Source of the DNA: Pleurodeles waltl
Taxonomy: Eukaryota; Chordata; Amphibia; Caudata; Salamandridae
Assembly: GCF_031143425.1 (NCBI RefSeq)
Contig: NC_090448.1
Coordinates: forward strand, 329,232,177 to 329,296,176
Direction: 5' to 3'
Length of the DNA stretch: 64,000 nt
In this document: positions 12,931 through 23,749 of the stretch, piece after piece
How positions within the stretch are numbered: the stretch's first letter is position 1
How the letters are laid out: every line of letters begins with the position of its first letter
Made by a program: the position numbers and the translations under genes
Notes under the pieces: model-generated
What the model saw: the letters and a program-made list of their open reading frames with translations, nothing else
What the model was told of the DNA's origin: nothing
The model's database searches: none

Positions 12931-13645
12931 TTAGCAGGGGCTCCTGTTCTCCCTGGACTCCTTAGTGCTTCTTGGAAATGGTACCCTTCTTCCACAGGTC
13001 TTCAGGTCCAGGAATTCATTGTTGGTGTATTGCAGTCTCTTCTGGTTCTTGCATAATCTTCTATCACAACTTCTTGTGTGTTTTAGGAAACTTAATGTGA
13101 TTTACTCCTGTTTTCCTGGGCTCTGGGGTGGGTTCTATTACTTACCTTTGGTGTTTTCTTACACTCCCAGCGCCCCGCTACACACTACACTTGCCTAGGT
13201 GGGAAATTGACTTTCGCATTCCACTAATTTAGTATATGGTTTGTGTTCCCCCTAGGCCCATTGTAACCTATTGTGATTTTCACTATTTGCACAGTTTTCT
13301 AACTGTTTACTTGTTTTTGGATTCTAGTGTATATACTGTGTATATTACTTACCTCCTAAGGTAGTATAGTCTCTAAGGTATTTTTGGCTATTGTGTCACC
13401 AAAATAAAGTACCTTTATTTTTCTAACACTGGGTATTTTCTTTCAGGTGTGTGAGTACTGTGTGACTACAGTGGTATTGCAAGAGCTTTGCATGTCTCCT
13501 AGTTCAGCCTTGGCTGCTCAGCTACCCCTAGACAGCCTGGCTTCTAGACACTGACTACATTTCACTAATAAGAGATAACTGGACCTGTTATAAGGTTTAA
13601 GTACCTTTGGTACCCACCACAAACCAGGCGAACCTCCTACAGCCA
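12925..13645 (+). repeat. LTR-like segment with polyadenylation signal
   Basis: The segment abuts the last ~390-bp unit and contains an AATAAA at 13403-13408 followed by a T-rich stretch. A CTGGCTTCTAGACACTG tail then runs to about 13645. This layout (U3/R-like body, polyA signal, short U5-like end) suggests an LTR or the 3' end of a retroelement. The boundaries are approximate and the class is not proven. Confidence 0.45.
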
Positions 13646-14950
13646 CCAATCGCTGGAATCTTGAAGAGGCATGGGACACCTGTCGGCCACAAGGTTCAAG
13701 TTGCCTGGAAGATACTCTGCCTTGACTGAAAGATTTAATTTGACTCAAAACTCCCAGAGACTTTTAGCCAAATCTGCTATGGGTTTGGATTTTGTACCCC
13801 CTAAGTGGTTGATATATTTGACTGCAGAGAGATTGTCAATCCTTAAGAGAATCATGCATTTGATTTATTTTGCCTTTGGAAAAGGTCTGGTTGGCAAAGG
13901 AAACTGGAAGCATCTCTAAACAATTTAAGTGCAAGTTTGACTCCTGAGAAGACAATGTACTTCCAGTTGAGAACTGACCACATCTTGCGCCCCAACCTGT
14001 CCGAATTGCACCGGATTCTAAGACAAGATCTCAGGCGTCAGAAAAAATTGTTCTGCTGTTCCAGGCGTGTAAGTGCTTCAGCCACCACTGGAGTTTGTCC
14101 CCGGAGTTGAAATCTATAAAGACTGGATCTGAGTAAGCTACACCTTTGCGAAGATTGCAGATCTTTAACCTTTGTAATGCGCAATAATGGGGAGGGCCCA
14201 GGAAAATGGTCTGATTAGAGGAGGCCAAAAGGCCTACAAGGCAGGCTAACGACCTGAGAGAAATATGCTGAAAAGTTAGGGTGTGACAAATTTCTTTCTT
14301 GATAAGGGACACTTTATGAAGAGGTAATCTTAGGATATCTTGTGAGGTGTCCTAGGAACTCCAGGTACCTCGCGGATATGAGAGATTTCTGAGAGTTGAT
14401 GAGAAAACCTAGGTCTTTCAGAAGAGACTGTCAAAGATCCGGATGCGAATGGAGACAAACCTTGTCTTTCGCCATAATTAGAAAGTCGTCTAGCTATAAT
14501 ATGAGCTTGAAACCTTGGGCTCGAGAAAGGCAAATACTGGTTTTAGAATTTTGGTGAAACCCCAATGGGCAGAGGTGATACCAAAGGTCAGTGACTTGAA
14601 GCGAAAAAATGAATTTCCCCATTGAAATGTAAGGTACGTCCTATAAAGAAGATGAATTAGAACACCAAGGTAGGCATCTTGAATGTCCAGTCCTACTAGC
14701 CACTTGTCTTGTAGAAGAATATTCCTGCGGCAAACTATGGATTTCATTTTGAAGAGATGATAGACCACAAAGTTGTTAAAGTGATAACTGGACGAAACAT
14801 TTTGTTTTTCTTTTGAACCAGGAAAATGGCACTGAGGAAACCTGACAGATTGAAGGAGGTAAGTTTTATCACCTGTTTCATGAGAAGAGAAGGAATCTCT
14901 TAGTCAACCAGAATGGACTGCTTCTGAGAGAAGAGGACGGGGTAAATGAA
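13515..14950 (-). pseudogene. DIRS-like RT-RNase H relic (family B)
   Basis: On the minus strand, 14890-14770 reads FLSAIFLVQKKNK.. then a RPVI-like block and FKM, the start of a DIRS/Ngaro-type RT. GLDIQDAYL (motif A) follows near 14700-14680. FLIMAKDK preceded by LDD (motif C) lies near 14480. An LKDLGFLINSQKS block and a DKLQWWLKHL block precede an RNase H-like domain (14100-13550) that contains WGARC and NCLEML, ending with an ADLAK/SLWEF segment. Stops and frame changes interrupt it. It differs in sequence from the DIRS element immediately to its right, so it is a second family. No recombinase follows on its 3' side. Confidence 0.65.
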
Positions 14951-16200
14951 TTTGCATCAGAACTTGGTAAAGTCCTATTCAGTATCTTGAAGCGACTCCG
15001 TGTCCAGAAAGTAGTGCTGCCCGAAAGTATGATCTGTCCTTCATGGTGCAGCACGACAAATGTCCAGTATCGGCACACCTGCGAACAGAGCACAGGATGT
15101 AGATATTGCTTTGGTGGAATGTGCCAGCACACTGGTATGCAACGGTCTACTTGCCTTCTGTTGGCAGAAAATGTCTTTAATCCATCGAGAAATAGTCTGC
15201 TTCATCACAAGGTGCCCTTTCCTAGAAGCACTGAAGGCTATGAACAGCTGGTTAGTCTTCTGTTCTGTCCAAAATAAATTTGATGCACCTTTTAAGATCG
15301 AGTGAATGCAGGGTCCTCTCTGCAGTAGTTTGAGGGTTCGGGAAAAATTACTTCAGCACTACTATCTCATTGATATAAAAATACGAAGGCACTTTAGGAA
15401 TGAATTAGGGATTGGTGCGTAGAATTACTCTATCATTTTTGAATTGCAAGAAGGGTTCCTAGATAGTAAAAGCTTGCATTTCGCTGACCCTTCGTGCCGA
15501 AGTAAGGGCGAGAAGGAGAGCCACCTTCCATGTGAGGTACTTGATGTCTGCCCTGTGAATGGGTTCAAAGGACCCCTTGATGAGCTGGCCGAGGATGGTG
15601 TTAAGTTGCCATGCTGGAGGTGGGGCTTTCACTGGAGGAAAGGACCTGAAGAGACCTTTCAAGAATTGCTTTATTAACCACAGAGAACACAAGGACAGTT
15701 TGCCTGGTATTCTTCTATATCGGGAAATAGCTGCCAGATGGACTCTGATGGAAGCATGAGCAAGCCCAGAACGTGCTAGCTGTAAGAAGTACGGTAACAC
15801 TGTTTCCGGGGTGGAGGAGAGAGGGTGTATATTCCTGGCTTCTCACCACAAACAAAATCGCTTCCACTTTAGGCGGTACGATTTATTCGTGCTAGCAGAC
15901 CGTGCTTTAGCTAGTACTTCCCTGCAATCACTTGGTAGGTCTAAGCAGCCGAATTCGTGGAATTCAGGAGCCTTGCAGATAAGCTCAGAGACTTGGGATT
16001 TGGGTGCCTTACTTTTCCCTGGTTGGTGGTGAGCATCTCTGGATTTGGTCTGATCCTGATGGGTGGACATGAAGACAGTAGAAGTAACTCTGTGTAACAA
16101 GGTTGACGTGGGCACGCTGGAGCTATCAGGATTATCTGGCAGGGTTCTGACTTTATTTTCCTGATCACCCTTGTGAGGAGAGGGATTGGAGGAAAGGCGT
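14950..16200 (-). pseudogene. DIRS tyrosine recombinase (family A)
   Basis: The N-terminal SAM-like part reads ASTNKSYRLKWKRFCLW near 15905-15845. The core continues with LALTSARRVSEMQ near 15510-15470, which holds the first catalytic Arg. An AHSTKAISTSCALFAG block near 15110-15065 matches the 'HSTR......A' motif of DIRS recombinases, with Arg changed to Lys. A FGQHYFLD segment near 15020-15000 holds the expected nucleophilic Tyr. Three frames and several stops must be crossed, so no protein can be made. In the family, this enzyme integrates a circular DNA intermediate without making target duplications. Confidence 0.7.
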
Positions 16201-16224
16201 ATGCATAAATCCCTGACCATGTGA

Positions 16225-18002
16225 TCAGAAATGCATCCTCCACGATCCCTGTTGGTGATGCCAACTTGCGTAATATTGGCATTTGGCGGTGTGGTAAGTT
16301 GCCAACACATCCAGATTCGGTTTTCCCCACTGGTCGAATATTTCATCCAGTGTCCGCTGGTCTAACTCCCACTCGTAAGGAGGGGTTGCTAACCTGCTCA
16401 ATGAATCCGCAATGGTATTCTGCAGGCCCGGGACATGCTCCAATGTTATGTGCACCGAGTGCTGGATACACCATTTCCAAATGGTCTGTCCTTATCATGA
16501 TAGCAGGTTGTAACGCGTTCCTCTTCGCTTGTTGAGAAAGTGCTTTGTGGTGGTATTGTCCATTCTGACAAGCACCGTCGACCGTCGAATCCTCGGAAGG
16601 AAGGCTTGCAAAGCATAATACACTGCTCTCAGCTAGAGAAGGTTGATGTGAAAGAGGTGGTGAGAAGGGGGCCATTTGCCGCTCACCGGAGGTCCTGCAG
16701 GCATGCACCCCATCAGGTCAGTGATGCGTCTGTCGTTACGACCATTGGAGGAATCCGTGATATTAAGTGTAGACCTCTTGAGATGTTTTTGGGAATTGTC
16801 CACCAATCGAGAGAAGCTATCATGAGTCGTGTTATGAGGACCGTGTCCTTGAAGGATCCTTGTGCCTGCTTCCATTGTTTGTCCAGCTCTTCTTGAATTG
16901 GACACATGTGAAGTCGGCAGTGAGGATGAGGCTTATGCACGACGACATCATCCCTAGTAAGGACTTGTACTGACGAACTGAAAGAAATTTTTTCTTTGGA
17001 ATCACTTCGCTAGGGAGAATAACTTGTTTTGCCTGTAGAGCATTGGATGGGCTTTGGCCTGTTGTGTGTCCAATATAGCCCCTAGTAAGGCTAAACGAGT
17101 TGAAGGTTGGAGCGATGATTTTTTTCCTGTTTAGAGCAAGGCCCAAGTCCTTGAAAAGGCGCAGAGTCGTCTTGACTGACTTGTGCGCTGACTGGACGTC
17201 GGGAGCTTTCACTAGCCAGTTGTCTAGATAGGGAAAAATCTGGTGCTTCTTTCTTTTTATGTGGGCTGCGACTGGAGCCAAACATTTGGTGAAGATTCGT
17301 GGTGCTGAACGTAGCCCAAAGGGGTGGACCTTGAATTGGAAGTATTTGCTGTTGACAACAAATCTCATGAACCTCCTGTGTAGTGGATGAATGGGAATAT
17401 GGAAGTACATGCCTTGAATGCTCAAAGACACCATACAGTCTGCTCTCTTTATAAGTTTGGGGACATCTTGTAGGGTGACCATTCGAATTGTTTTTTTTTT
17501 TTAGATATTTGTTCAGCTCCCCCAAGTCTAGGATTGCTCTCCATAAGCGAGATTTATTCCAAATGAGAAAAAAGCGGGATTAGAAACCCTTCCGGGAATA
17601 TGGAGCAACCTCTATGGCCCCTTTGCTCAGCATGGTTTCCACTTCTAAGCTGAGCAGACGAAGATGTCTTTGTCGAGTCTGGGATGGAGGCATTAACGGG
17701 GGAATCTGAATGAACTCTAAGAGGTGTCCAAATTGAATTACATCCAGCACCCATTTGTCCTTGATTATTTGCCGCCAGCGCTGGATATGATGTTTTAATA
17801 TTCCATGGGAGACTGTAGGAGAAGAGTGGGGAAGAACCAGGTGCAGGCAGTCACTGCCTACATGCAGTTTCTTTAGATTGTCGCCCCTGCTTGCTCTTGT
17901 GATAGGGTCTGGTGTAAGCAGCGGGGGCGGCTTCCTCTGTAGATATTGTGGTCTAGAAGCCTGGAATGTGGTAAAGTAAGATGGATATCTAGTATCCTCC
18001 AC
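16225..18002 (-). pseudogene. DIRS reverse transcriptase-RNase H (family A)
   Basis: The RT N-terminus reads RWRQIIKDKWVLDVIQFG near 17790-17740, typical of DIRS. Motif A near 17425 reads VSLSIQGMYFHIPI, where the usual catalytic Asp is Ser. Motif C near 17225 reads YLDNWLV, where the second Asp of YLDD is Asn. RNase H begins near 16730 (VTTDASLT, first catalytic Asp kept). It ends near 16400 with EHVPGLQNTIADSLSRL, the standard C-terminal block. A T-run at 17490-17502 coincides with a frame change. Two lost metal ligands plus frameshifts make the RT inactive. Confidence 0.7.
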
Positions 18003-18722
18003 GAAATGAAGGTTGTCCTCTGCCCCTGGCTCCTCGAAAAGGCACCTTCCTGTACTGCAGAGTGGCCAATGATCTGGCTGTCTCTGTGTCTGACTTTATA
18101 GTCTGAAGTGTGTTATCAACGAGCTTCCCAAAGAGCTCCTCTCTGTCATAGGGAAGATCTAAAATTTTCATCTGAACTTTGGGGCAAACACTGGTGACTT
18201 TGAGCCAACCCTGAGGTCTCAAGACAGCTGACCCAGCAAGCGGCCTAAAGCGCATGGCGGAGATATCAAGTGCGCAATCAATGATTTCCGCCGAAGATCG
18301 TTGTCCTTCCATGAGCACCTTTTTTGCTTCAATCTTGGAACTCTCCAAGAGTTCTTCTAAACATTGGGACATGTCTGACTAGAGCTGCCTGTCGTATCTA
18401 CCAAGGAGCAAAAGAGAATTGGCAGCCCTTACCACAATGGCAGACATTGAGGAAAAACTTCGATAGAAGCATTGTCGATGAGGCTGTTGTCAGTAAGGTC
18501 ATTGTCGACAGTGGAATCGATGACAAGTGTTCCGTCTACGGTAGTAGCGTCGACGAGGTGAGTCACATCGACTCTGTCAGAGTCACCAGATCCACGGGGT
18601 CTGTGCACGTTCCCAACACGTCCACCACTGAACAGCTCCAAGACTCTGATAGATAAATCGCAGAGACTGAGAGAGTTCAAGAGGGGAAGAGGGGATTAGG
18701 AAGGGAACAGCTGGGAAGGAGA
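17989..18722 (-). pseudogene. DIRS Gag-like ORF1, C-terminal part
   Basis: Minus-strand 18680-18430 encodes an Asp/Val/Thr-rich low-complexity segment with repeated VDxT/TVD motifs. It is followed after a frame change by ECLEELLESSKIE-like helical sequence (18372 onward) and a basic GARGRGQPSFRGG tail ending at 17989. This matches the layout of vertebrate DIRS ORF1 proteins. The upstream edge is set by a good splice acceptor at 18723 (TTTTTCTTACTACAG on the minus strand, with TTCTAAC as a possible branch point). This part is therefore probably a second exon. Confidence 0.6.
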
Positions 18723-19083
18723 CCTGTAGTAAGAAAAAGGTTAGAACACACAATATGAAAATTATATATCCTGAAATCAATACTAAACAATGATTCTAAG
18801 TCTAGTCACTCTGAAAACATGAACAATCTAAGAGTTAAGTTTAAAATGACTAATTTTCAAGATGGCTGGATACCTGTAGGGGAATCAAGATGAATTAAAC
18901 GAAAACTTTCTTATTCAAGTACTTTCCTTTACATGAGAATCAGATAAAACATTCTGACTAAATTTTAAACTAGTCATCTAAAAAAGCTGATTTGAAAATG
19001 TATACTTAGACCATACAATATTGCATCTAGAAACTATGGCCTTCTGTGTACTCTTAAAAAGTTTCAACACAAATTGCAAATAT

Positions 19084-19108
19084 TACATATATATATATAT
19101 ATATATAG
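19084..19108. repeat. TA microsatellite
   Basis: This is an (AT)n run of about 25 bp. Confidence 0.9.
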
Positions 19109-19254
19109 TAAACACCATTAAAAGTATTGTGCACCATGAATAACGCTGTATGGATTCAGGAAACAAGTCACATAACTTGTAGACTCAAACATTATATAAT
19201 AAGTATCTTAAAATAGTAGCATATAATAAAACAACATGAATTAAACCTGAGGAA

Positions 19255-19800
19255 AAAATCGTGCGTCTTGCCAATTCGAGTGTTACCCTGTAAAATACCA
19301 AGAAATGGTAACAAGTAATAAATATCAAAGTCAAAACCTCATTAATCGACTTGCGCGTCTTGCCGATTCATAAAACACGATATAAATGTCAAGGATTAAC
19401 AGCTCACAAATAATAACAAGATTAAAGTACAATGAAACACATCGCTCTCTTTTGCAGATTTTTTAAGCCTCCATGTAATTGTCAAGAAATGGTAGCGCGT
19501 AATGAACAACAACATTAAATGTTCATGAAACGAGTTGCGCGTCTTGCCAACTCGTAAAACATCATGTAAATGTCAAGAACTATCAGCGCGCAATGGACAA
19601 CAATGTCCAAACACCATTAAACGAATTGTGCGTCTTGCCGATTCTAAAGCATCACGTAATTGTCAAAAAATGGTAGTGCATAAATGAATAACAAAGTCAA
19701 AGACTTTATGAAATAACTTGCGTGTCCTGCCTATTTGCAAACCATCATCTAAATGTCAAAAAATGGCAGAGCACAAGCAATCTGTTATTCTTTTTAGAAT
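19255..19800 (-). repeat. 92-bp tandem repeat, six units
   Basis: A GCGYGTCTTGCC motif (plus-strand sense) recurs at about 19261, 19353, 19537, 19629 and 19721. A degenerate copy sits near 19445, giving an almost exact 92-bp period. Units also share TGTCAA(G/A)AA(A/T)GG. The array lies downstream, on the minus strand, of the TATA box at 20007-20013. Confidence 0.8.
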
Positions 19801-20006
19801 TAAAATCAGGAACATGAAAATTCTCAATTACGGTGTTGGTAAATGGCTAACCACCGTCTTACTGCCTGAAACAATGATCACCAAGGAAGGATGAGGGCAG
19901 AAGACTGGAAGATCCAAATAGGCCGCCGGGACAGGAGCTCAGGAAGAAGCTGCTGCTCTCCACCGGGACCTCTGATTAGTGAGCACTGGGAGTTGGGCTG
20001 ACTCTC

Positions 20007-20013
20007 TTTTATA
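20007..20013 (-). promoter_or_regulatory. TATA box of LTR-like promoter
   Basis: The minus strand reads CTATAAAAGAGAGTC here. About 30 bp upstream is GGGCGTGG, a GC/Sp1-like box, and a GC-rich leader follows downstream. This is the arrangement of an RNA polymerase II core promoter as found in LTRs. Confidence 0.6.
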
Positions 20014-20425
20014 GAGTCTTGGCCCAGCCTAGAACCACGCCCAGGCATGTTGCAGGGAAAGTCTCTGGAAGGCCCTGAAAGGGGCCACACCCTGCACACA
20101 CTCTGAAAACCTGCAGCAATACATTGCAAAGGAACAGTATTTGTAAACATATTAAAAATAAGTTTTCAGGATTGAACTCTGCAATGCAAAAGGTTAAAAC
20201 ACAACATATCAGCACAATGCATAAATTACGTTGTTTTGAGAGTGCCGGGTTTTTGCATTTTTGTCGCCAATAGAGTACGTACTGCTCTGGTGTTGACAGA
20301 AGTAGACTCCTGCAATGGCAAAGAGATGGGGCCGTCAATGGTGCTACCGTCGATGATGGTCCCGTCGACGGTGCAGAGACTGTTTTCTTTTTAAGTCTGC
20401 TTAAGCTTGAATGGTGGCGTTGGGG

Positions 20426-20816
20426 GCTCAGAGACAGCTAGATTTCAGATCTTTGATGGGCTACATATTTTTGAGGGCGCCTCAGATGATTTCTTTGAAG
20501 CTTTTTTATGTGGTTCCCCTGAGATATCTTCAGTCTGTCTCTTCACAGGTGTCCTGATGACAGACACAGAAGAGGAGGCACTGTCCTCATCAGAAATTGG
20601 ATTGTGTCTAGATTTTTGTTTTTGTAGCCAAATTAGAAGACGACTCTGTCGTTTTGGGGGTTTAGTAGAAAAGGTCCTCCATTCCTTGCAGTCTCTAGTT
20701 TTAGGGTTAGGATAGAGACAATATATGCAGTCCTTATGCTGGTCATCCACATGTAGCCTCTTCTTCGTGCAGATAGAACAGGCTCTAAAAAGGCCTTTTT
20801 TAGGTGTCTTTGACAT
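20426..20816 (-). pseudogene. DIRS Gag-like ORF1, N-terminal part
   Basis: Translation from the ATG at about 20816 begins MSKTPKKGLF. It continues with a Cys/His cluster, CSIC(8)DDQHKDCIYC, characteristic of the N-terminus of vertebrate DIRS ORF1. A basic Ser-rich region (SDEDSASSSVSV, KRQTEDISGEPHKKA) follows. It runs to an in-frame TGA near 20445, beyond which the frame continues for a few Val/Asp/Gly repeats (TIDGSTIDG-like). The rest of ORF1 lies beyond the interruption, from 18722. An M 21 codons upstream is possible, but MSKTP fits the family better. It is split and broken. Confidence 0.65.
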
Positions 20817-20960
20817 GGTTGTCAGGTTGAAGCACCCACTTTGTAAGAACTTTTGATGAGAAAAAGAATCCAAATCTCCTCAGAAAAAATATCTGAGAGA
20901 AAAACTGAGCAGAGCTCAGAGGAGACTCCTAAGCACGATGTGCTGTGGAAAATCTGAGGG

Positions 20961-21470
20961 AAGTCAGCTCCTCACAGGAGGGTTCTAGAGGGTGGTGTGA
21001 TATGATTGGTTGTCTTTTGAGTTTGGTCCTTTTTTTAACAAAATGACTGTGATATGTTTCTAAGTTAGAGGCCTGATGCATTTAATGTTTAATATGCAAT
21101 TGGGCATAACTCCTGTATTACACCGGGGACTCCCATCTCGACGACGGTGAAGGATTCAAGCATGTGAATCTATGAAAGTTTCAATACTGGAGTAATGTGA
21201 AGCGCTGGTCTGAGGAGACATTTGTGAGGCTTCCCGCCAAATGCAGAAAGAGCAGCTTTCCAAAACTTGAAGAGTCGACCATGTAAGGTAAACATCAGGT
21301 ACAAGTGAGTGAGCATGTGCTTGCTAATAGAAACCAAGGAAACCCCAATTAGGCTCACAAGTGAAGCACCAGAATACTGACACATCAAAATGTTAAACAT
21401 GATTTTTATAAACAACTACAAACATTAAGCTTATAAAATAAAGCAGAGTTTAGAGAAAATGTACCTATCC
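20961..21470. other. No recognisable feature
   Basis: The sequence nearest 20960-21040 is probably the 5' leader of the DIRS element. The rest is unassigned. Confidence 0.4.
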
Positions 21471-21493
21471 TGACTGAGAGCAGCAAGAAAAGA

Positions 21494-23726
21494 AGGGAAA
21501 GAGGGCAATAATCCATCCAATATTTCAAGGAGGTAATAAAGTTCATCCTGAGAATTACTGATTGATTACCTTAATGAATGTAGAGGATAAATACTATGCT
21601 GGGTTACTACTTGAGCATCTCCGCAGCTGGGCAACCGAGAACAATATTATTCCCTCTAATCAGACAGGCTTTGCAACGGGCCCCGGAACGACTACAAATA
21701 TCTTAACTCTTTCCATTGTCATTGACAAATGCAAACAAAAAAGTCATCTTTTGTATTTGTGTTTTGTAGATTTCAAATCAGCTTTTGATTTGGTACAGTG
21801 AAGCCTTCTATGGGAAACTAGCTGCCTGGGGCATACCAGAGAAATTGTTAAAGGCCATTCAGCATTTATTTACTGATACATGGATCAGAGTAAAAATAGG
21901 GGACAGATCTTTCCTCTCAAGAAAGATTGAGACAAAATAAGGTCTGAAACAGGGTTGCCTGCTGGCACCGCATCTTTTCAATCTCTATCTATCAGATATG
22001 ACCGTTAAGCTTAATAAGGTGAATGCACACTCCCCTAAGGTTGGAGACATGCTTATCTCTAATCTGCTATATGCTGACGATGTAGTACTTCTGAGCCAAA
22101 CTAAAGTAGGACTACGACGGCTCATCATCAATTTAATCGAATACGTTAAACAGAACGGAATGGAAATCAATCAGAAAAAAAACAAAGTGATGGAAATCAG
22201 CAAAAAAAAGTTACAGATAAAAAATGGCATACACAAAGGGGAGTCTTAGAACAAATCAATCACTATAGATACCTGGGTGTACTATTTGATAACCGGTGTT
22301 CCTTTCTCCCTCAGAAGCAGGATTTATATAGAAAATGAAATGTTCTACTGCTTGCCTTTTTCACGCTGAAAAAGTCGCTAAGCGGCCCTAGTTACCGTCC
22401 CCTGCTACAAGTTGTGACAGCTAAACTAAATTTGACGAAAGGATACGGTAGCAAAGCCCTGCGTGGGAAAGATGCCGCCAACCTAATTGGTATAGTTGGA
22501 AAAATATTTAGGTCTCTGTTTCAGTTACCAGGGTATACTTCCCAAGCTCAAATCAGACTGGAGTTTGGTTACTTAAACCAAAATATAGCAAGGGAATGCA
22601 GCTATACTAAAACCTGGAAACACCTACAGCTATCAAGGGGAAATCAACTCTGCCAGGTGATTTAGAAGGAGATTAGTTTGAATCCTGCAGCCAAATTCAG
22701 ACAGTACCTAGATCAGGCATTAGAAGATACGAAAGGACTGGAACTATGGGACTCAAGCCTTTCCTATTATGCATTAAAAAAAATCTTAAACTGAACAGCA
22801 GAGAAGAGATCAGTAATAATGGATAAGAACCTGTTAGCAGCCAGGTCGAACTCTTGTATGGTAATAAATGAGTATAAACTCCTGAAATATCAGCCATACC
22901 TGGAGGCCAGAAGGTCAGAAGCTGAGAAGGATCTTTTTTATTAAACATGGATTTGGCCTTAATCCTGGCGGTGTCCACCAAGCCCCATGGGAACATACTG
23001 CAACAATTCCCCAGTGTAGGCTCTGTGGCTGTGGACTGGAAGACATTACTCATCTGATCTGCATTTTTAATGGCCTACTGAATGAGTGTAATACTCTATT
23101 AAAAGCAGCATTCAATCAGAGGGGAATACGGTCCTGCAGAGAATCGGTGTTCGCCTGCTTTAAACCTTCTTACTATATCTTGAATACCAGATTGACAAAG
23201 TTTTTATGCCTGACATCTAAAAAACTATTGCAAGCTCACCAATTAGTATAAAATTAATATATGTTTCTGCTGGCCTACAAGGCCTCCGCACAGTATCCAG
23301 GAAAGTATTTTTAGCTCCGGATTATTAATTTTACTGTAAATAAGTTTACAACTTATTTTAAAGAATTGTTTTTAGAAATCTTTAAAATACCTTTCTAACA
23401 TGCTAAGAATCATATACATAAGATGAAGAGAGTGGGAAATCAATGCAGTTTATAGGAAAACCTATGTGGCTATGACTAAAACGTACTAGCTCTTATCAGG
23501 GGGTATTTTGCTAGCAAAAACAATTAACAACAGTAATATTTTATTAAATATATGATTAGAAGAAAAGTTATAGTTAGTTATACTGATCTTATATTTTATC
23601 AATTTAAGAAGATTTTTTAGACTAGAATGGAAGGTATTTGCTTTTTATTTTGTATGGGGTTAGTATCTTTTAAAAATGTATGATGTATCGGTTTTTATTA
23701 ACTACACATTTAAATAAACTTGAACT
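21494..23726 (+). mobile_element. 5'-truncated non-LTR retrotransposon with target duplication
   Basis: The insertion is bounded by a 23-bp direct repeat (21471-21493 and 23727-23749) that differs at two positions. The core AGCAAGAAAAGA is identical. The element's 3' end reads AATAAACTTGAACT just before the right copy. Inside lie RT pieces and a C-terminal Cys/His motif on the plus strand. Length (2.23 kb) and missing endonuclease show 5' truncation. Confidence 0.75.
21562..23260 (+). pseudogene. Non-LTR reverse transcriptase relic (CR1/Jockey-like or related)
   Basis: The RT fingers/palm are readable. NNIIPSNQTGFATGPGTTTN lies near 21640-21700, then YLCFVDFKSAFDLV (motif A, two Asp kept) near 21755-21795. 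After a frame change, a GLKQGCLLAPHLFNLYLSD block lies near 21940-22000 and LLYADDVVLLSQT (motif C, YADD intact) near 22065-22105. NGMEINQKKNKVMEI follows. A C-terminal CRLCGCGLEDITHLIC-like zinc motif lies near 23015-23065. Multiple frame changes make it dead. The motif spacing suits CR1/L2/Jockey-like LINEs better than L1, but I cannot fix the clade by eye. Confidence 0.7.
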
Positions 23727-23749
23727 TGACTGACAGAAGCAAGAAAAGA

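Larger units (their letters stand above)
18723..20400 (-). repeat. LTR-like block or intron inside the DIRS gag
   Basis: This stretch splits the DIRS gag. Its right half (20160-19870, minus) looks like an LTR promoter: a GGGCGTGG box, a TATA box and a GC-rich leader. Its left half holds 92-bp subrepeats and AT-rich DNA. It ends at the splice acceptor at 18723. It could be an insertion within a natural DIRS intron, or the intron itself. I could not locate both LTR ends. Confidence 0.5.
14930..20960 (-). mobile_element. DIRS-type tyrosine-recombinase retrotransposon (family A), degenerate
   Basis: In minus-strand order the element shows a Cys-rich Gag N-terminus (20816-20426), an interruption (20400-18723), Gag C-terminal part (18722-17989), RT (about 18000-16840), RNase H (about 16940-16225) and tyrosine recombinase (about 16200-14950). 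This order, with a recombinase instead of a DDE integrase and no aspartic protease, defines the DIRS group. Terminal inverted repeats and internal complementary regions typical of DIRS could not be delimited. Many stops and frameshifts show it is inactive. Confidence 0.75.
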
